Source: a virus. From it: DNA of 64,000 nucleotides. Position numbers and translations under genes: made by a program. The stretch covers positions 62,001 through 126,000 of IMG/VR virus record IMGVR_UViG_3300044797_000394; one strand, given 5' to 3'. Below the pieces are notes generated by a model. The model was not told where the DNA came from. It was given only the letters and a program-made list of their open reading frames with translations, and did not search any database. This document shows positions 25,614-33,512 of the stretch, piece by piece (positions within the stretch are counted from its first letter, which is position 1; every line of letters starts with the position of its first letter).

Positions 25614-25825
25614 AGATCGACGAAGCTGTCGCTCGTGCGTGCCGGGAACCGACACTTAGCGATGCCCTTAGTTGGATTGCTGTTTGGGAGTCGGAGAGGG
25701 CCATTCGTCAGGCGATTGAGTACACGAAAAATGGCAATTCTACCGCCTCTCATGGTGGGGGGTGGGACACTTGCTTCAAGTATTGCTTCGACCGGGTATT
25801 GGAAAAATGGCACTCAAACCGCTAG
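25610..25825 (+). CDS. Small hypothetical protein
   Basis: A 71-residue protein starting at an ATG that overlaps the DUF1848 stop. It is helical (IDEAVARACREPTLSDAL, SWIAVWESERAIRQAIEY) with two cysteines near the C-terminus. No family is recognised. Confidence 0.6.
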   Translation: MKIDEAVARACREPTLSDALSWIAVWESERAIRQAIEYTKNGNSTASHGGGWDTCFKYCFDRVLEKWHSNR

Positions 25826-26064
25826 CGATACCTGATGAGGACTCCGACGATCTTTCGGATGCGGAGATCGCTAAGTCTATTCCTATTGAGGTCTACTCGG
25901 AAGTTATCTCACATATTCCCGAGAAATGCCTCATTTGTGAGTCCTCAATTGCGCATGTGAAGCACACACGGCGTCGCCGTAAACCCGCCCATTTCTCTCG
26001 GGTGACCGTAAAATGCGAGGCTGGACACGAGACCAGTCAGTTGTTCCTTTTGAAAAGTCTGTAG
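25807..26064 (+). CDS. Small zinc-ribbon protein
   Basis: An 85-residue protein with CLICES, then CEAGHE, a probable zinc ribbon with a basic loop (KHTRRRRKPAHF) between. An acidic N-terminus (DEDSDDLSDAE) precedes it. The start at ATG 25807 overlaps the previous gene by 19 bases. No specific role can be assigned. Confidence 0.6.
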   Translation: MALKPLAIPDEDSDDLSDAEIAKSIPIEVYSEVISHIPEKCLICESSIAHVKHTRRRRKPAHFSRVTVKCEAGHETSQLFLLKSL

Positions 26065-26065
26065 C

Positions 26066-26503
26066 ATGGGAAACAGTAACGACCTCACACCTCCGTGCTC
26101 TCGATGTCAGGCTTCCCCGTGTGGGTGCGGTCTACATGGGGAATGCACGAAGTGCGACAGGGATACGAAAAACAACGTTTGGGTCGAACGGGGCCCATTT
26201 CCAGGAGACGACGCACGTCCCGGAATCTGTCTGCTCGATACGATGAGCGCCTACCAGATCATTTATTCTCTGGAGCACGATTGGCGGGCGGCAAAAGATC
26301 TGAAGCGAGTTACATCTGATCCGTACCTCCAGTATCTCGCGTGTAATGTGACCAGACTGCCGACGCAAGAACTCGTGGATATGGAACAGGCCTATCTCAA
26401 TCGGTCTAGGACCAAAGGGTCCTATCCGTTTTACGATACCTTCGCTGGGAACCCACCAACTCCCCAGCCCAAACGGACTGAGGATTGTGTAGACGACGAC
26501 TGA
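26066..26503 (+). CDS. Cysteine-rich hypothetical protein
   Basis: A 145-residue protein. The first 35 residues hold CSRCQASPCGCG and CTKCDRD, one or two zinc sites. The C-terminal half is helical (SAYQIIYSLEHDW). It ends in the acidic tail CVDDD, reminiscent of but not clearly the same as the C-terminal tag seen on other zinc proteins in this window. Confidence 0.6.
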   Translation: MGNSNDLTPPCSRCQASPCGCGLHGECTKCDRDTKNNVWVERGPFPGDDARPGICLLDTMSAYQIIYSLEHDWRAAKDLKRVTSDPYLQYLACNVTRLPTQELVDMEQAYLNRSRTKGSYPFYDTFAGNPPTPQPKRTEDCVDDD

Positions 26504-26530
26504 CATTTGCAGTTGAAATGGAGATTACAG

Positions 26531-26923
26531 ATGAGTTTAGGCAGAAAGATGCGACGAGCTCAAGCAAGGGAGCTCGCAAAGACACCCGAGCTCGCAAAGG
26601 CCGTGGGTTCTCTCAAAGGTCTTCGTCCCGCCATCGATGACACGCAAACTGCCGTCGTTCAAGTACTAGAAGAGCTCGACAATCTCGACTACCAGGTTCG
26701 GCGACAACGGGCGGTATTTCTGCGAATGGTGATGGAGATCAAGGGTGCTTACAAGCCCAAGTTCGTTATCAATCACCACACGAAATCCGAACCATCGGAC
26801 CCCCTTGAGGAAGCCCAGGAGCTCGAGAAGCAATACTGCTTCGAATACGATGCTCTTTATGCTATCTCTCGTGGTCTCATGCTGAAAGCACAAGCAGAGG
26901 CTCAATCTAAAGAGGAATCGTGA
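26531..26923 (+). CDS. Helical hypothetical protein
   Basis: A 130-residue protein. The start at ATG 26531 has a GGAG sequence 8 bases upstream; a start at 26507 would add eight residues. It is highly charged and helical (MSLGRKMRRAQARELAK, VVQVLEELDNLDYQVRRQ), with coiled-coil potential. No family is recognised. It ends in a GTGA/TGA junction with the next frames. Confidence 0.55.
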   Translation: MSLGRKMRRAQARELAKTPELAKAVGSLKGLRPAIDDTQTAVVQVLEELDNLDYQVRRQRAVFLRMVMEIKGAYKPKFVINHHTKSEPSDPLEEAQELEKQYCFEYDALYAISRGLMLKAQAEAQSKEES

Positions 26924-26926
26924 GTC

Positions 26927-27172
26927 ATGGTCAACCGCCCTCGTCTGAAGTCCCTTCCCGGCAAAAAATCCACCATTCGAGCGGCCAAAACCCACGACGA
27001 ATGGCAGAGCCTCATGAGGTCGGCAATCGATCTCGCCGAGAAGACGAAGGATCCGAGGTTGTCGGGACTGATGGCGGCGAACGCGGAGGGACGGGTCGAA
27101 CAGTATCTACGAAGACAGGGGATCATCTGTCCGGTGGACCTTCAACGGGAGTTCCCGACCAAGAAGACCTAG
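26927..27172 (+). CDS. Small helical hypothetical protein
   Basis: An 81-residue protein: a basic N-terminus (NRPRLKSLPGKKS) then a helical body (THDEWQSLMRSAIDLAEKTK, GRVEQYLRRQGI). A competing GTG-started frame from 26920 covers the same DNA in another phase, but its translation here is low-complexity and not protein-like, so this frame is preferred. Confidence 0.6.
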   Translation: MVNRPRLKSLPGKKSTIRAAKTHDEWQSLMRSAIDLAEKTKDPRLSGLMAANAEGRVEQYLRRQGIICPVDLQREFPTKKT

Positions 27173-27459
27173 CCGAAAACCTATTAGAGTCTTTCAAAAC
27201 AGGAGACGCCACGAGGGTATACAGGGCAGCGGAAGAGCTCATTAGGCACTACCGCGAGGTTCAGCATGAGGCGGCCCAATTCAGGTTTCGGTTGAACTTC
27301 GGGACATCTAGGTGTGAAAATTGCGATGGTTTGAAGGCTGGACCGGGGGTAGAAGCTACTTGTTACCAGGTGAAAGCCTGCAATTTCACGAATATCAAGG
27401 CGGGCAACCTTGATAAAAGGCATCTTCGGGTACTTCAAACTCTGTTGGGCGGTGTATAG
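27127..27459 (+). CDS. Zinc-binding hypothetical protein with an uncertain start
   Basis: The convincing part runs from about 27150 (EDLAENLLESFKTGDATRVY, EELIRHYREVQHEAAQFRF) to a CENCDG, CYQVKAC cysteine group. No ATG, GTG or TTG lies in frame between the end of the non-protein-like stretch and this region. A CTG at 27127 follows AGGGG by five bases and is the best start seen. Alternatives are the GTG at 26920, giving 179 residues in a fully overlapping frame, or a -1 shift from the previous gene. Confidence 0.5.
   Translation: MSGGPSTGVPDQEDLAENLLESFKTGDATRVYRAAEELIRHYREVQHEAAQFRFRLNFGTSRCENCDGLKAGPGVEATCYQVKACNFTNIKAGNLDKRHLRVLQTLLGGV
27451..27456 (+). promoter_or_regulatory. GGTGTA element before the 27.5-kb gene
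   Basis: The hexamer abuts the stop of the upstream gene and lies 38 bases before the ATG at 27495, which has its own GGAG. If functional it would give a leader of about 30 bases. Confidence 0.35.
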
Positions 27460-27494
27460 GTAAGTGTACCCCCAAGTTAAAATGGAGATGTGGT

Positions 27495-28121
27495 ATGTCC
27501 CTAACCCTCAAAATTGAAGAAGAGCTACGGAGCCGTCTCGAAAGAGAATTGCAGGGACATCAGGACAAGCTCTCGGAGATTCAAAAGCAAAAGGATGAGC
27601 TGGACGCCCTATATGCGGATGAGTCAGCCCAACTGGACCATCTTAGATTGAAGATTGAGAAGTTCGATTCGATCTTCGGTACAGAGCCAGAGCCCTCTAG
27701 GCGGCCCGTCGTTAGCGAGGCTGTTCCAACCGCTCGTACAGTCTCGGCCCCCTCCTCAAAGCCTTCCAAGCCCCCGAATAACAATCGAGCCGCCGTTGGT
27801 CGCCGTGAAGTGGCGGACGGAAGGCGTCCGAAGATTCGCGACGCCATGGTTACGGTAATGGGGACGAACATTATGAACGCCCTCAGTATCTACGAGGACC
27901 TGAAGGTTCGAGATTGGCTTCCCAATTCGAGCAATCCGAGAGCGTACATTGCGTATCTGCTTTCCTCATTCAGCGAGACCTTCGAGCGGGTACCGTCCAA
28001 AGGTCGTGGATACTACCGTGTCCGTGCGACCGCCACGGCAGAAGTGCTGCGAAACGGAGTTCCCCAGCTCAACAATACGGACGAGATCCTTCGAGACGCG
28101 GGCGTTCTTCCGGCCAACTGA
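27495..28121 (+). CDS. Coiled-coil plus winged-helix protein
   Basis: A 208-residue protein. Residues 1-60 form a coiled coil (EEELRSRLERELQGHQDKL, EIQKQKDELDAL), followed by a Pro/Ser-rich linker and a C-terminal domain (RPKIRDAMVTVMG, NALSIYEDLKVRDWLPNSS, FSETFERVPSKGRGYYRV) with the layout of a winged helix. It is likely a dimeric DNA-binding protein; the target is unknown. The TGATG junction couples it to the next gene. Confidence 0.6.
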   Translation: MSLTLKIEEELRSRLERELQGHQDKLSEIQKQKDELDALYADESAQLDHLRLKIEKFDSIFGTEPEPSRRPVVSEAVPTARTVSAPSSKPSKPPNNNRAAVGRREVADGRRPKIRDAMVTVMGTNIMNALSIYEDLKVRDWLPNSSNPRAYIAYLLSSFSETFERVPSKGRGYYRVRATATAEVLRNGVPQLNNTDEILRDAGVLPAN

Positions 28122-28627
28122 TGAACCGCGGTGACATCGTAACGTGTGATGGGACCTGGTATGTCGTAGTCCAGGTCAACTCGGACGATAGCACTCTCCT
28201 CTTGGACAAGGATGACACTGTGTTGATTGTCCAATCGGATGATCCAAAGTACAAGGTTGAGTTCAACCCGTTTGAACAGTGGCCCTTTATCGTGTTGCCC
28301 CATCGCTCCTATAAGTGGGGTGACCTTACTTCTGTGGCCCATCCTACAAATCTTCTTGAGACACCCGTACCGCTTCGAATCTTTCAGGATTGGCTCCTTG
28401 GTGAACCTGAGAGGAGCGGCGGAACTCTCTACCTGAATCCCAAGCTAAGGTTGCGGCATCTTGACCGAATTGTTCTTACTTACACGAGGGGCAGCACGAG
28501 CGTCATTGTGCCAAAGAACTTCAGGAACGTCTCCATTAGGGCCGCCTCCTCAAGGTTCGGTAGGGTGAAAGTTGCCGAAGTGAAAACGGTATTCGATCAT
28601 TTGCTCAAAGATGACGAGGATACCTGA
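28121..28627 (+). CDS. Hypothetical beta-rich protein with C-terminal FDHLL tag
   Basis: A 168-residue protein. The N-terminal 60 residues are strand-rich (DIVTCDGTWYVVVQVN), like a small barrel. It ends KTVFDHLLKDDEDT, matching the terminal peptide shared by at least six other proteins in this window. The start overlaps the preceding stop (TGATG). No enzymatic motif is seen. Confidence 0.6.
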   Translation: MNRGDIVTCDGTWYVVVQVNSDDSTLLLDKDDTVLIVQSDDPKYKVEFNPFEQWPFIVLPHRSYKWGDLTSVAHPTNLLETPVPLRIFQDWLLGEPERSGGTLYLNPKLRLRHLDRIVLTYTRGSTSVIVPKNFRNVSIRAASSRFGRVKVAEVKTVFDHLLKDDEDT

Positions 28628-29259
28628 TGTCCCGCAAACTCCCAGTCATTGCTGAGATCAGTCTTTCTCAAGTGTATTCGGCCGAGATTGAGGTAGCATC
28701 CAACTTTGAGGCGTTAGTACGCAACACGGCTCACGACGAGGGCCTCACTGTGTCTTGTCGTTCTGGGTGTTCGAATTGCTGCTACCACCCCGTCCATTTG
28801 ACCGTGGTCGAGGGCATGCTTCTATATAAAAACCTCGTATCCAGGGGACGCTGGACGCCCAGCCTAAAGGCTACCTTTGAGGAACACGCGAGCAAGGTGA
28901 GGGATGCGTCCTACGAAGTTTGGCTGCTCAGTATGATTCCGTGCCCCTTGCTCGATGAGGGGACTAAGAAATGCACGGTTTACAATGCACGGCCTTTTCA
29001 ATGTCGAGTTACGTACTCCACGGGGGATCCCTACAATTGCCATCCCCATCGAATTCTTGAGTCAGAAATCGTCAATAAAAGGGATGTGACCGAGGAGTTT
29101 CACAGTCGAGTGAATCGTGCGATACGCAAGCACGGAATCACGACCATCATCATGCCCCTCAGTGTGGCGGTTCTCGTGGGGGAAAAGATATCCAACGGGG
29201 AATATGACTTGGACGGGGCAGACATGGCCATCTTTAAAGACTACGTTGAAAACACATGA
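28627..29259 (+). CDS. YkgJ-type cysteine-cluster protein
   Basis: A 210-residue protein with the YkgJ/UPF0153 pattern: CRSGCSNCCYHPVHLT near residue 45, CPLLDEGTKKCTVYNARPFQCR in the middle, and a later Cys. These cysteines bind zinc or iron-sulfur in the family; the reaction is not known. A TGATG overlap joins it to the previous gene and it overlaps the next by 4 bases. Confidence 0.8.
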   Translation: MSRKLPVIAEISLSQVYSAEIEVASNFEALVRNTAHDEGLTVSCRSGCSNCCYHPVHLTVVEGMLLYKNLVSRGRWTPSLKATFEEHASKVRDASYEVWLLSMIPCPLLDEGTKKCTVYNARPFQCRVTYSTGDPYNCHPHRILESEIVNKRDVTEEFHSRVNRAIRKHGITTIIMPLSVAVLVGEKISNGEYDLDGADMAIFKDYVENT

Positions 29260-29540
29260 AGTGCTGCGTTTGCCACCGGGACAAGGAAGCTTTCCAAACC
29301 CTCACTCTTACGTCTGAGGAGAAGTTGCTGGTTGCTTCAGCTACTGGTAAACCTGCGCCCGACACAACGACCTACTGCAAGGCCTGTTGGAAGATCGTTA
29401 CGAGCAAAGTGCAGGGATCTCAGCTCTACAAGGGAATGTTGCAGCTTTACCTACGAGCTGCTGGTGTAAGTCAGGCTGAACGTATCGCCGACGCCGTTCA
29501 AGCGAGGATGGTGTCCAAAGCCGGGGGCAAGCCCTCTTGA
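29256..29540 (+). CDS. Small zinc-binding protein
   Basis: A 94-residue protein with CCVCHRDK at the N-terminus and CKACWKIV at about residue 42, a four-Cys zinc site. The C-terminal helix (SQAERIADAVQARMVSKAGG) loosely resembles the RVAAR tag but is too divergent to call. It overlaps the YkgJ-type gene by 4 bases. Confidence 0.6.
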   Translation: MKCCVCHRDKEAFQTLTLTSEEKLLVASATGKPAPDTTTYCKACWKIVTSKVQGSQLYKGMLQLYLRAAGVSQAERIADAVQARMVSKAGGKPS

Positions 29541-29549
29541 GGTTCCAAC

Positions 29550-30296
29550 ATGACCCATCCGATCGTTGATGCAATCATTAACCGATTAAACCCCATTCGA
29601 GAGAAGTTCGGTGAGGAAGCATTCCGTAAAGCCGCCGAGCAGGCCGCAGCGGAGATCCTTCGCATGGCAGGCACGGAGAACCCCGAGCTCGTGGGCGTCG
29701 TGAAGGAGGCACTCAAGGACGTCGTCAACTTTGACGAGCTCGATTCTCCGCAGGCGGCGGTTCCCCCTCAGCCGGTTCCCCCTCAGCCGGTTCCACCTCA
29801 GCCGGTTCCCCCATCACCCCAGGTTTCGGGTATGAACCAGCTCATGTTCCAACAGTTGCGCCAACAGATGCCCGGTCTTCAGACCCAGGCTCAGTTCGAG
29901 GCGTTCATGCTGACATTCGACGCGCTTCGAGCCTACATGAATCATACATTTCTGGGGCAGAAAGAACTCGCTGCCACCTCACGTGACGCCGTTCTTCGAG
30001 GTCTCGATCTCGCGGCTGATGTCACAGTTCTTGTGTCGAAGCTCGAGGAAGTACCCGAATCCGCAACGAGCTCCGAAGCGGAGAAGTACAAGGCTCCACC
30101 CAAAGAGTTCGGAGAGACCGACCTCTTTCAGCAGTTCATGGCAGATCTCGATGCCATGAAGACGCGCGAGGAGCTCCTCCGTTGGTATAGCGTCAACCGG
30201 GCCAAGATTGACTCCATCGTGGACGTGAAGTTGAGAAATGAGCTGTTCGATGGGATTCGGGCAAAGCAGTCCCATTTCATCCCGAGGAGTAACTGA
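29550..30296 (+). CDS. Helical protein with Pro-Gln-Pro-Val repeat linker
   Basis: A 248-residue protein of two helical regions (PIREKFGEEAFRKAAEQAA and TQAQFEAFMLTFDALRAYM) joined by a linker with four PPQPV-type repeats. The C-terminal part (LLRWYSVNRAKIDSI) is also helical. No family is recognised; a scaffold or adaptor role is possible. A GAGG-like sequence precedes the ATG. Confidence 0.55.
   Translation: MTHPIVDAIINRLNPIREKFGEEAFRKAAEQAAAEILRMAGTENPELVGVVKEALKDVVNFDELDSPQAAVPPQPVPPQPVPPQPVPPSPQVSGMNQLMFQQLRQQMPGLQTQAQFEAFMLTFDALRAYMNHTFLGQKELAATSRDAVLRGLDLAADVTVLVSKLEEVPESATSSEAEKYKAPPKEFGETDLFQQFMADLDAMKTREELLRWYSVNRAKIDSIVDVKLRNELFDGIRAKQSHFIPRSN
29758..29813 (+). repeat. 15-bp tandem repeat encoding PPQPV units
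   Basis: About three and a half copies of a 15-base unit (cggttccccctcagc, with one C-to-A change) encode the proline-rich linker. The near-identity at DNA level suggests recent expansion. Confidence 0.8.
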
Positions 30297-30299
30297 ATC

Positions 30300-30887
30300 A
30301 TGGCATACGATAGTGACTTTTTCAAAGCCTATGCCGAGTACCTGGAAGAGTACTCGGTTCGCGAGAGTCACAGCACGGCTTTCAAGTGGTTCCGCAATCT
30401 ATCCTGGCCGGATAGGCTTGAGGTTGTAGACTTGGGTTGCGGTCTGGGGGAGTTCTGGAAGTATGGGAGCTGGTCAAAGTACGTAGGCATCGACTTGGAG
30501 CCTCGCGGCGCAAACACCATTCAGGGCGATTATCGCAAAATCAACCTGAACACGGACCTCCCATTCAAACCGAACACGTTTATCAGCCTGTTTTCGATTG
30601 AACCGTGCAACTACCCCGAGGAGCGGTACGAGATCTACCGTAACCTGTTTGACAAAAACCCCTCAATTCAGTACGGATTGTCGGCTGGATTCTACTACGC
30701 CGATCGCATAGAGCAAGAGCAGGTTACGGAAAGTGGCGATATCGTCAGCCATCAGAGTATTCAACCGCTCGCATTGTATTCGGCAGGCGGTCTCTTCACG
30801 GAGCAGTGGCTTACACTTCGAACTCCGTCGAAGATGTTCGGGAGTGACGTTGTCGAGGTTTGGAAGGCCTTTCGTCGTCGGGATTGA
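30300..30887 (+). CDS. Class I SAM-dependent methyltransferase-like protein
   Basis: A 195-residue protein. Motif I is VVDLGCGLGEFWKYG at about residue 42, followed by YVGIDLE (motif II) and LPFKPNTFISLFSIEP (motif IV region). This is the Rossmann-type SAM fold. No target-specific motif is visible, so the substrate (protein, RNA or small molecule) is open. It precedes a DHH phosphoesterase gene in its own transcription context. Confidence 0.75.
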   Translation: MAYDSDFFKAYAEYLEEYSVRESHSTAFKWFRNLSWPDRLEVVDLGCGLGEFWKYGSWSKYVGIDLEPRGANTIQGDYRKINLNTDLPFKPNTFISLFSIEPCNYPEERYEIYRNLFDKNPSIQYGLSAGFYYADRIEQEQVTESGDIVSHQSIQPLALYSAGGLFTEQWLTLRTPSKMFGSDVVEVWKAFRRRD

Positions 30888-30896
30888 GGCCAGGTC

Positions 30897-30902
30897 GGTG
30901 TA
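30897..30902 (+). promoter_or_regulatory. GGTGTA element before the DHH gene
   Basis: The hexamer sits in the intergenic gap 10 bases before the ATG; a GGGGG run lies between. Confidence 0.5.
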
Positions 30903-30912
30903 GATAGGGGGT

Positions 30913-31914
30913 ATGACCCTAGACCTCAGCGGTATCAAAGTTGTCATCAGTCACGACAACTGTGCAGATGGCAAGGCCTCTGCGATTTTGATCCACGACG
31001 CCATTCCTACGGCAGAGATTCTCTTTCACCAATACGGTAACGACGAGTACCGCAATATGAAAGCGGAACCCGGGATGCTGTTCGTCGACTTTTCTCCTCC
31101 ACCTGAACGGGCACAGGAGTTCGTTGACGCGGGCGCCATCGTGCTCGACCACCACAAGTCGGCAAAGGAGACGGTTGCCAAGTTCGGGAACCGGGGAGTG
31201 TTTGCTGATGAGTTGGAAAACCCAGGAGTGTGTGGGGCAACGCTCGCCTTCCGTGAAGTTTGGAAAGTTTTGAGGGGTTATCGTCGTGATGACCCCTGTA
31301 TTCACGTGGCTTCATTTGATCGGCTGTCCTTGTTCGCCGAACGCTTTGCCATGTTGGCTGGAGTCTACGATACCTGGCAACGGCAATCGCCATTTTGGGA
31401 GGAAGCTCGAGCTCAAAAAGAGGTTCTGTCTTTCATGCCGTGGGAACGTTGGTCGAAGATGTACCTTTCTGACATTAGTGAGAACTGGCGAGCCCAATTT
31501 CAGTGGGTGGGGGAGGTACTCATTGAAAAAGATGACCAATCCACGGAAAAAACGGTGAAAGGGGCCCGTCGCTTTACTACGAGTCGGGGAACTCGCGTCG
31601 CAATCTTCGAGGGGTCCACGAAGTCAAGCAGCGTAGCGGAGTATATCGGTTCGGACGCTGACCTTGCGGCAGGATTTAGCTTCTTCGAGGAGGATACCGA
31701 TCAAGGTCGGGTCACCAAGATGGTTGTTTCTACACGGAGTCGCACAACGTACAATTGTTCGGCGCTCGCCAAGTTATACGGGGGCGGCGGGCATACGAAG
31801 GCGGCCGGCTTCAACATTACCCTGCACCCCAACACGGGTAATCCCTACGCCGTGATTGAGTACCTCATTGAAGAATTCGAGCGGGCACCGTCGGTGTATG
31901 GGAACAACTTATGA
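30913..31914 (+). CDS. DHH/DHHA1 family phosphoesterase
   Basis: A 333-residue protein. The DHH domain has HDNCADGKASA (Asp15, Asp19), LFVDFSPPP and DHH itself at 79-81 (VLDHHKSA). The DHHA1 domain ends with the glycine-rich GGGGHTKAAGF (His294). Relatives include RecJ, NrnA and oligoribonucleases; by size it is closest to the NrnA-like type that degrades short oligonucleotides or nucleotide second messengers. A phage could use it for nucleotide scavenging or to remove cyclic oligonucleotide alarm signals. That second role is inference only. Confidence 0.85.
   Translation: MTLDLSGIKVVISHDNCADGKASAILIHDAIPTAEILFHQYGNDEYRNMKAEPGMLFVDFSPPPERAQEFVDAGAIVLDHHKSAKETVAKFGNRGVFADELENPGVCGATLAFREVWKVLRGYRRDDPCIHVASFDRLSLFAERFAMLAGVYDTWQRQSPFWEEARAQKEVLSFMPWERWSKMYLSDISENWRAQFQWVGEVLIEKDDQSTEKTVKGARRFTTSRGTRVAIFEGSTKSSSVAEYIGSDADLAAGFSFFEEDTDQGRVTKMVVSTRSRTTYNCSALAKLYGGGGHTKAAGFNITLHPNTGNPYAVIEYLIEEFERAPSVYGNNL
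31893..31898 (+). promoter_or_regulatory. GGTGTA element before the DNA methylase gene
   Basis: The hexamer lies inside the last codons of the DHH gene, 12 bases before the methylase ATG. Confidence 0.4.
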
Positions 31915-33512
31915 TCAAAACAGGTGACAACTTACTTCTGTTAGAAGAGTTGGATGCGTTAACTATCCAGTTCATTTATGCGGATCCCCCATTCGGAAAA
32001 GGGAAAAGGCACAACCTCATCGATGATAGCGAAGCCCACGAGAAAGCGTACCAAGACACGTGGTCGTGGTCGGAATCGGATATGAGGGACTACCGCGAAT
32101 TCGAAGAGAAAGTCAACAAGAGCCCGGTTGAAATTCGCTTGTGGAGCTATTACGAACACATACGTCAATGCGCCGATCCGGACTCTTTGGCCTATATCTT
32201 TCGGATGGGGCCTAGATTGATCCAGTGTCATCGCGTGCTCACGTCCACTGGTACGATCGCGGTCCATTGTAGTCCCACGTACTCACATCGTTTGCGCGAG
32301 GTTTTGGATGCTATTTTCGGAGCGGACCATTTCGTTTCTGAGATCGTATGGAAACGGTCGAATGGTCACAGTGACGGACATCGACCTGGGGCAATGCACG
32401 ATACGATCCTTATCTACTCAAAGTCTCATTCCTACACCTATAACCAGTACCTTCCTGAAGGCCTGAAAGCAAGGATCAAGAGGCACTACCGACACAAGGA
32501 TGATAACGGTCGATTGTACTCTTTAGATAACCCTACCGCCAATGGCCTCGATGGAGGTGGGTACTCCTACGAATGGAAGGGAGTTTTTCGGCAATGGAGA
32601 TTCTCTAAAGAGAGAATGGAGGAGCTTGATCGACTTGGTCGACTTCAGGATCCAAAACGACCTAAAGGTGTAGTCAGAATTAAACGGTTCTTGGATGAGC
32701 ACAAGGGGGTGGTGGTACAGGATCTGTGGACTGACATACCGTACGTGTCATATTTCTCGAGGGAGAGGGTCCCCAATTACGTAGGCCAGAAACCTGTGGG
32801 ATTGATATCTCGTTTGATCGAAATGTTTTCCAATCCCGGAGATCTCGTGTTGGACCCCTTTCTGGGAAGTGGCACGACTGCCATTGCGGCACAAAGACTC
32901 CGACGTCAATGGTTAGGCTTCGAACTCACCCACAAATCCGCAAAAGTCGCTTTTGAGAGGATCTACAAAGAGTTCGGCACGTGCTGTGAAAAAAATGTAT
33001 ACCCCTCGGACATCGAGGACGCCCGTTACTTGGCCAAGTCTGACCCGCATGCTCTCGAGCGATGGGTGGTACGCCAAATCAAAGGTCGTCATAGCGGAAA
33101 GAAGAGCGCGGACGGTGGTATCGATGGAACGTTGGAGCTACTCACGTTCGCGGGACCAGTGAGATTTGTGGTTCAGGTCACCGGCGGCGCCAACATTTCC
33201 GATCATTTCGGCAACTTCGTTGCAACCGTTCTGACGAAGCATAAAGCTGGGTTATACTTCGCTTTTCGGGACTCAATTACAGACAGCATGCGTGTCCGAG
33301 CGTTTAATAGTGGTAGTCTTGTACTTGAGTGTAGGGGTGATTCCTACAGTATCCCGAAAATCCAAATCGTCGAAATAGAAACTACCCTCTCACTGGGCAA
33401 CTCCCCTCTGCTTCCAGGTTTGGTTGTGCCCTACAATTATGATCAGACTCATGAAGCCATGGAACGCAGGTCTAAGGAACAGATGGCAATGATGTTACAG
33501 GGTATGCTCTGA
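31911..33512 (+). CDS. DNA methyltransferase fused to an Mrr-like nuclease domain
   Basis: A 533-residue protein. The methylase is of the beta order: DPPF catalytic motif (Asp25) first, then DPFLGSGTT SAM-binding motif (from Asp315) near residue 315, as in N4-cytosine or N6-adenine Mod enzymes. After about 380 the C-terminal domain has KSADGGIDG and VRFVVQVTGGANISD, the pattern of Mrr-type restriction nuclease domains (GIDG, QxK), but with Thr in place of Lys. It may be a DNA-binding relic or a weak nuclease. It overlaps the DHH gene by 4 bases. Confidence 0.8.
   Translation: MIKTGDNLLLLEELDALTIQFIYADPPFGKGKRHNLIDDSEAHEKAYQDTWSWSESDMRDYREFEEKVNKSPVEIRLWSYYEHIRQCADPDSLAYIFRMGPRLIQCHRVLTSTGTIAVHCSPTYSHRLREVLDAIFGADHFVSEIVWKRSNGHSDGHRPGAMHDTILIYSKSHSYTYNQYLPEGLKARIKRHYRHKDDNGRLYSLDNPTANGLDGGGYSYEWKGVFRQWRFSKERMEELDRLGRLQDPKRPKGVVRIKRFLDEHKGVVVQDLWTDIPYVSYFSRERVPNYVGQKPVGLISRLIEMFSNPGDLVLDPFLGSGTTAIAAQRLRRQWLGFELTHKSAKVAFERIYKEFGTCCEKNVYPSDIEDARYLAKSDPHALERWVVRQIKGRHSGKKSADGGIDGTLELLTFAGPVRFVVQVTGGANISDHFGNFVATVLTKHKAGLYFAFRDSITDSMRVRAFNSGSLVLECRGDSYSIPKIQIVEIETTLSLGNSPLLPGLVVPYNYDQTHEAMERRSKEQMAMMLQGML

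Noticed and set aside
26920-27126. Upstream part of the 26920 GTG frame as coding
   Set aside because: Its translation is Gly/Arg/Ser-rich and unlike a protein, while the other phase gives a plausible helical protein over the same bases.
29463-29468. GGTGTA inside the small zinc protein gene at 29256
   Set aside because: No start codon follows at the usual distance.
29460-29520. SQAERIADAVQARMV as another LRVAARY tag
   Set aside because: Too divergent and could be an ordinary amphipathic helix; left out of the tag list.
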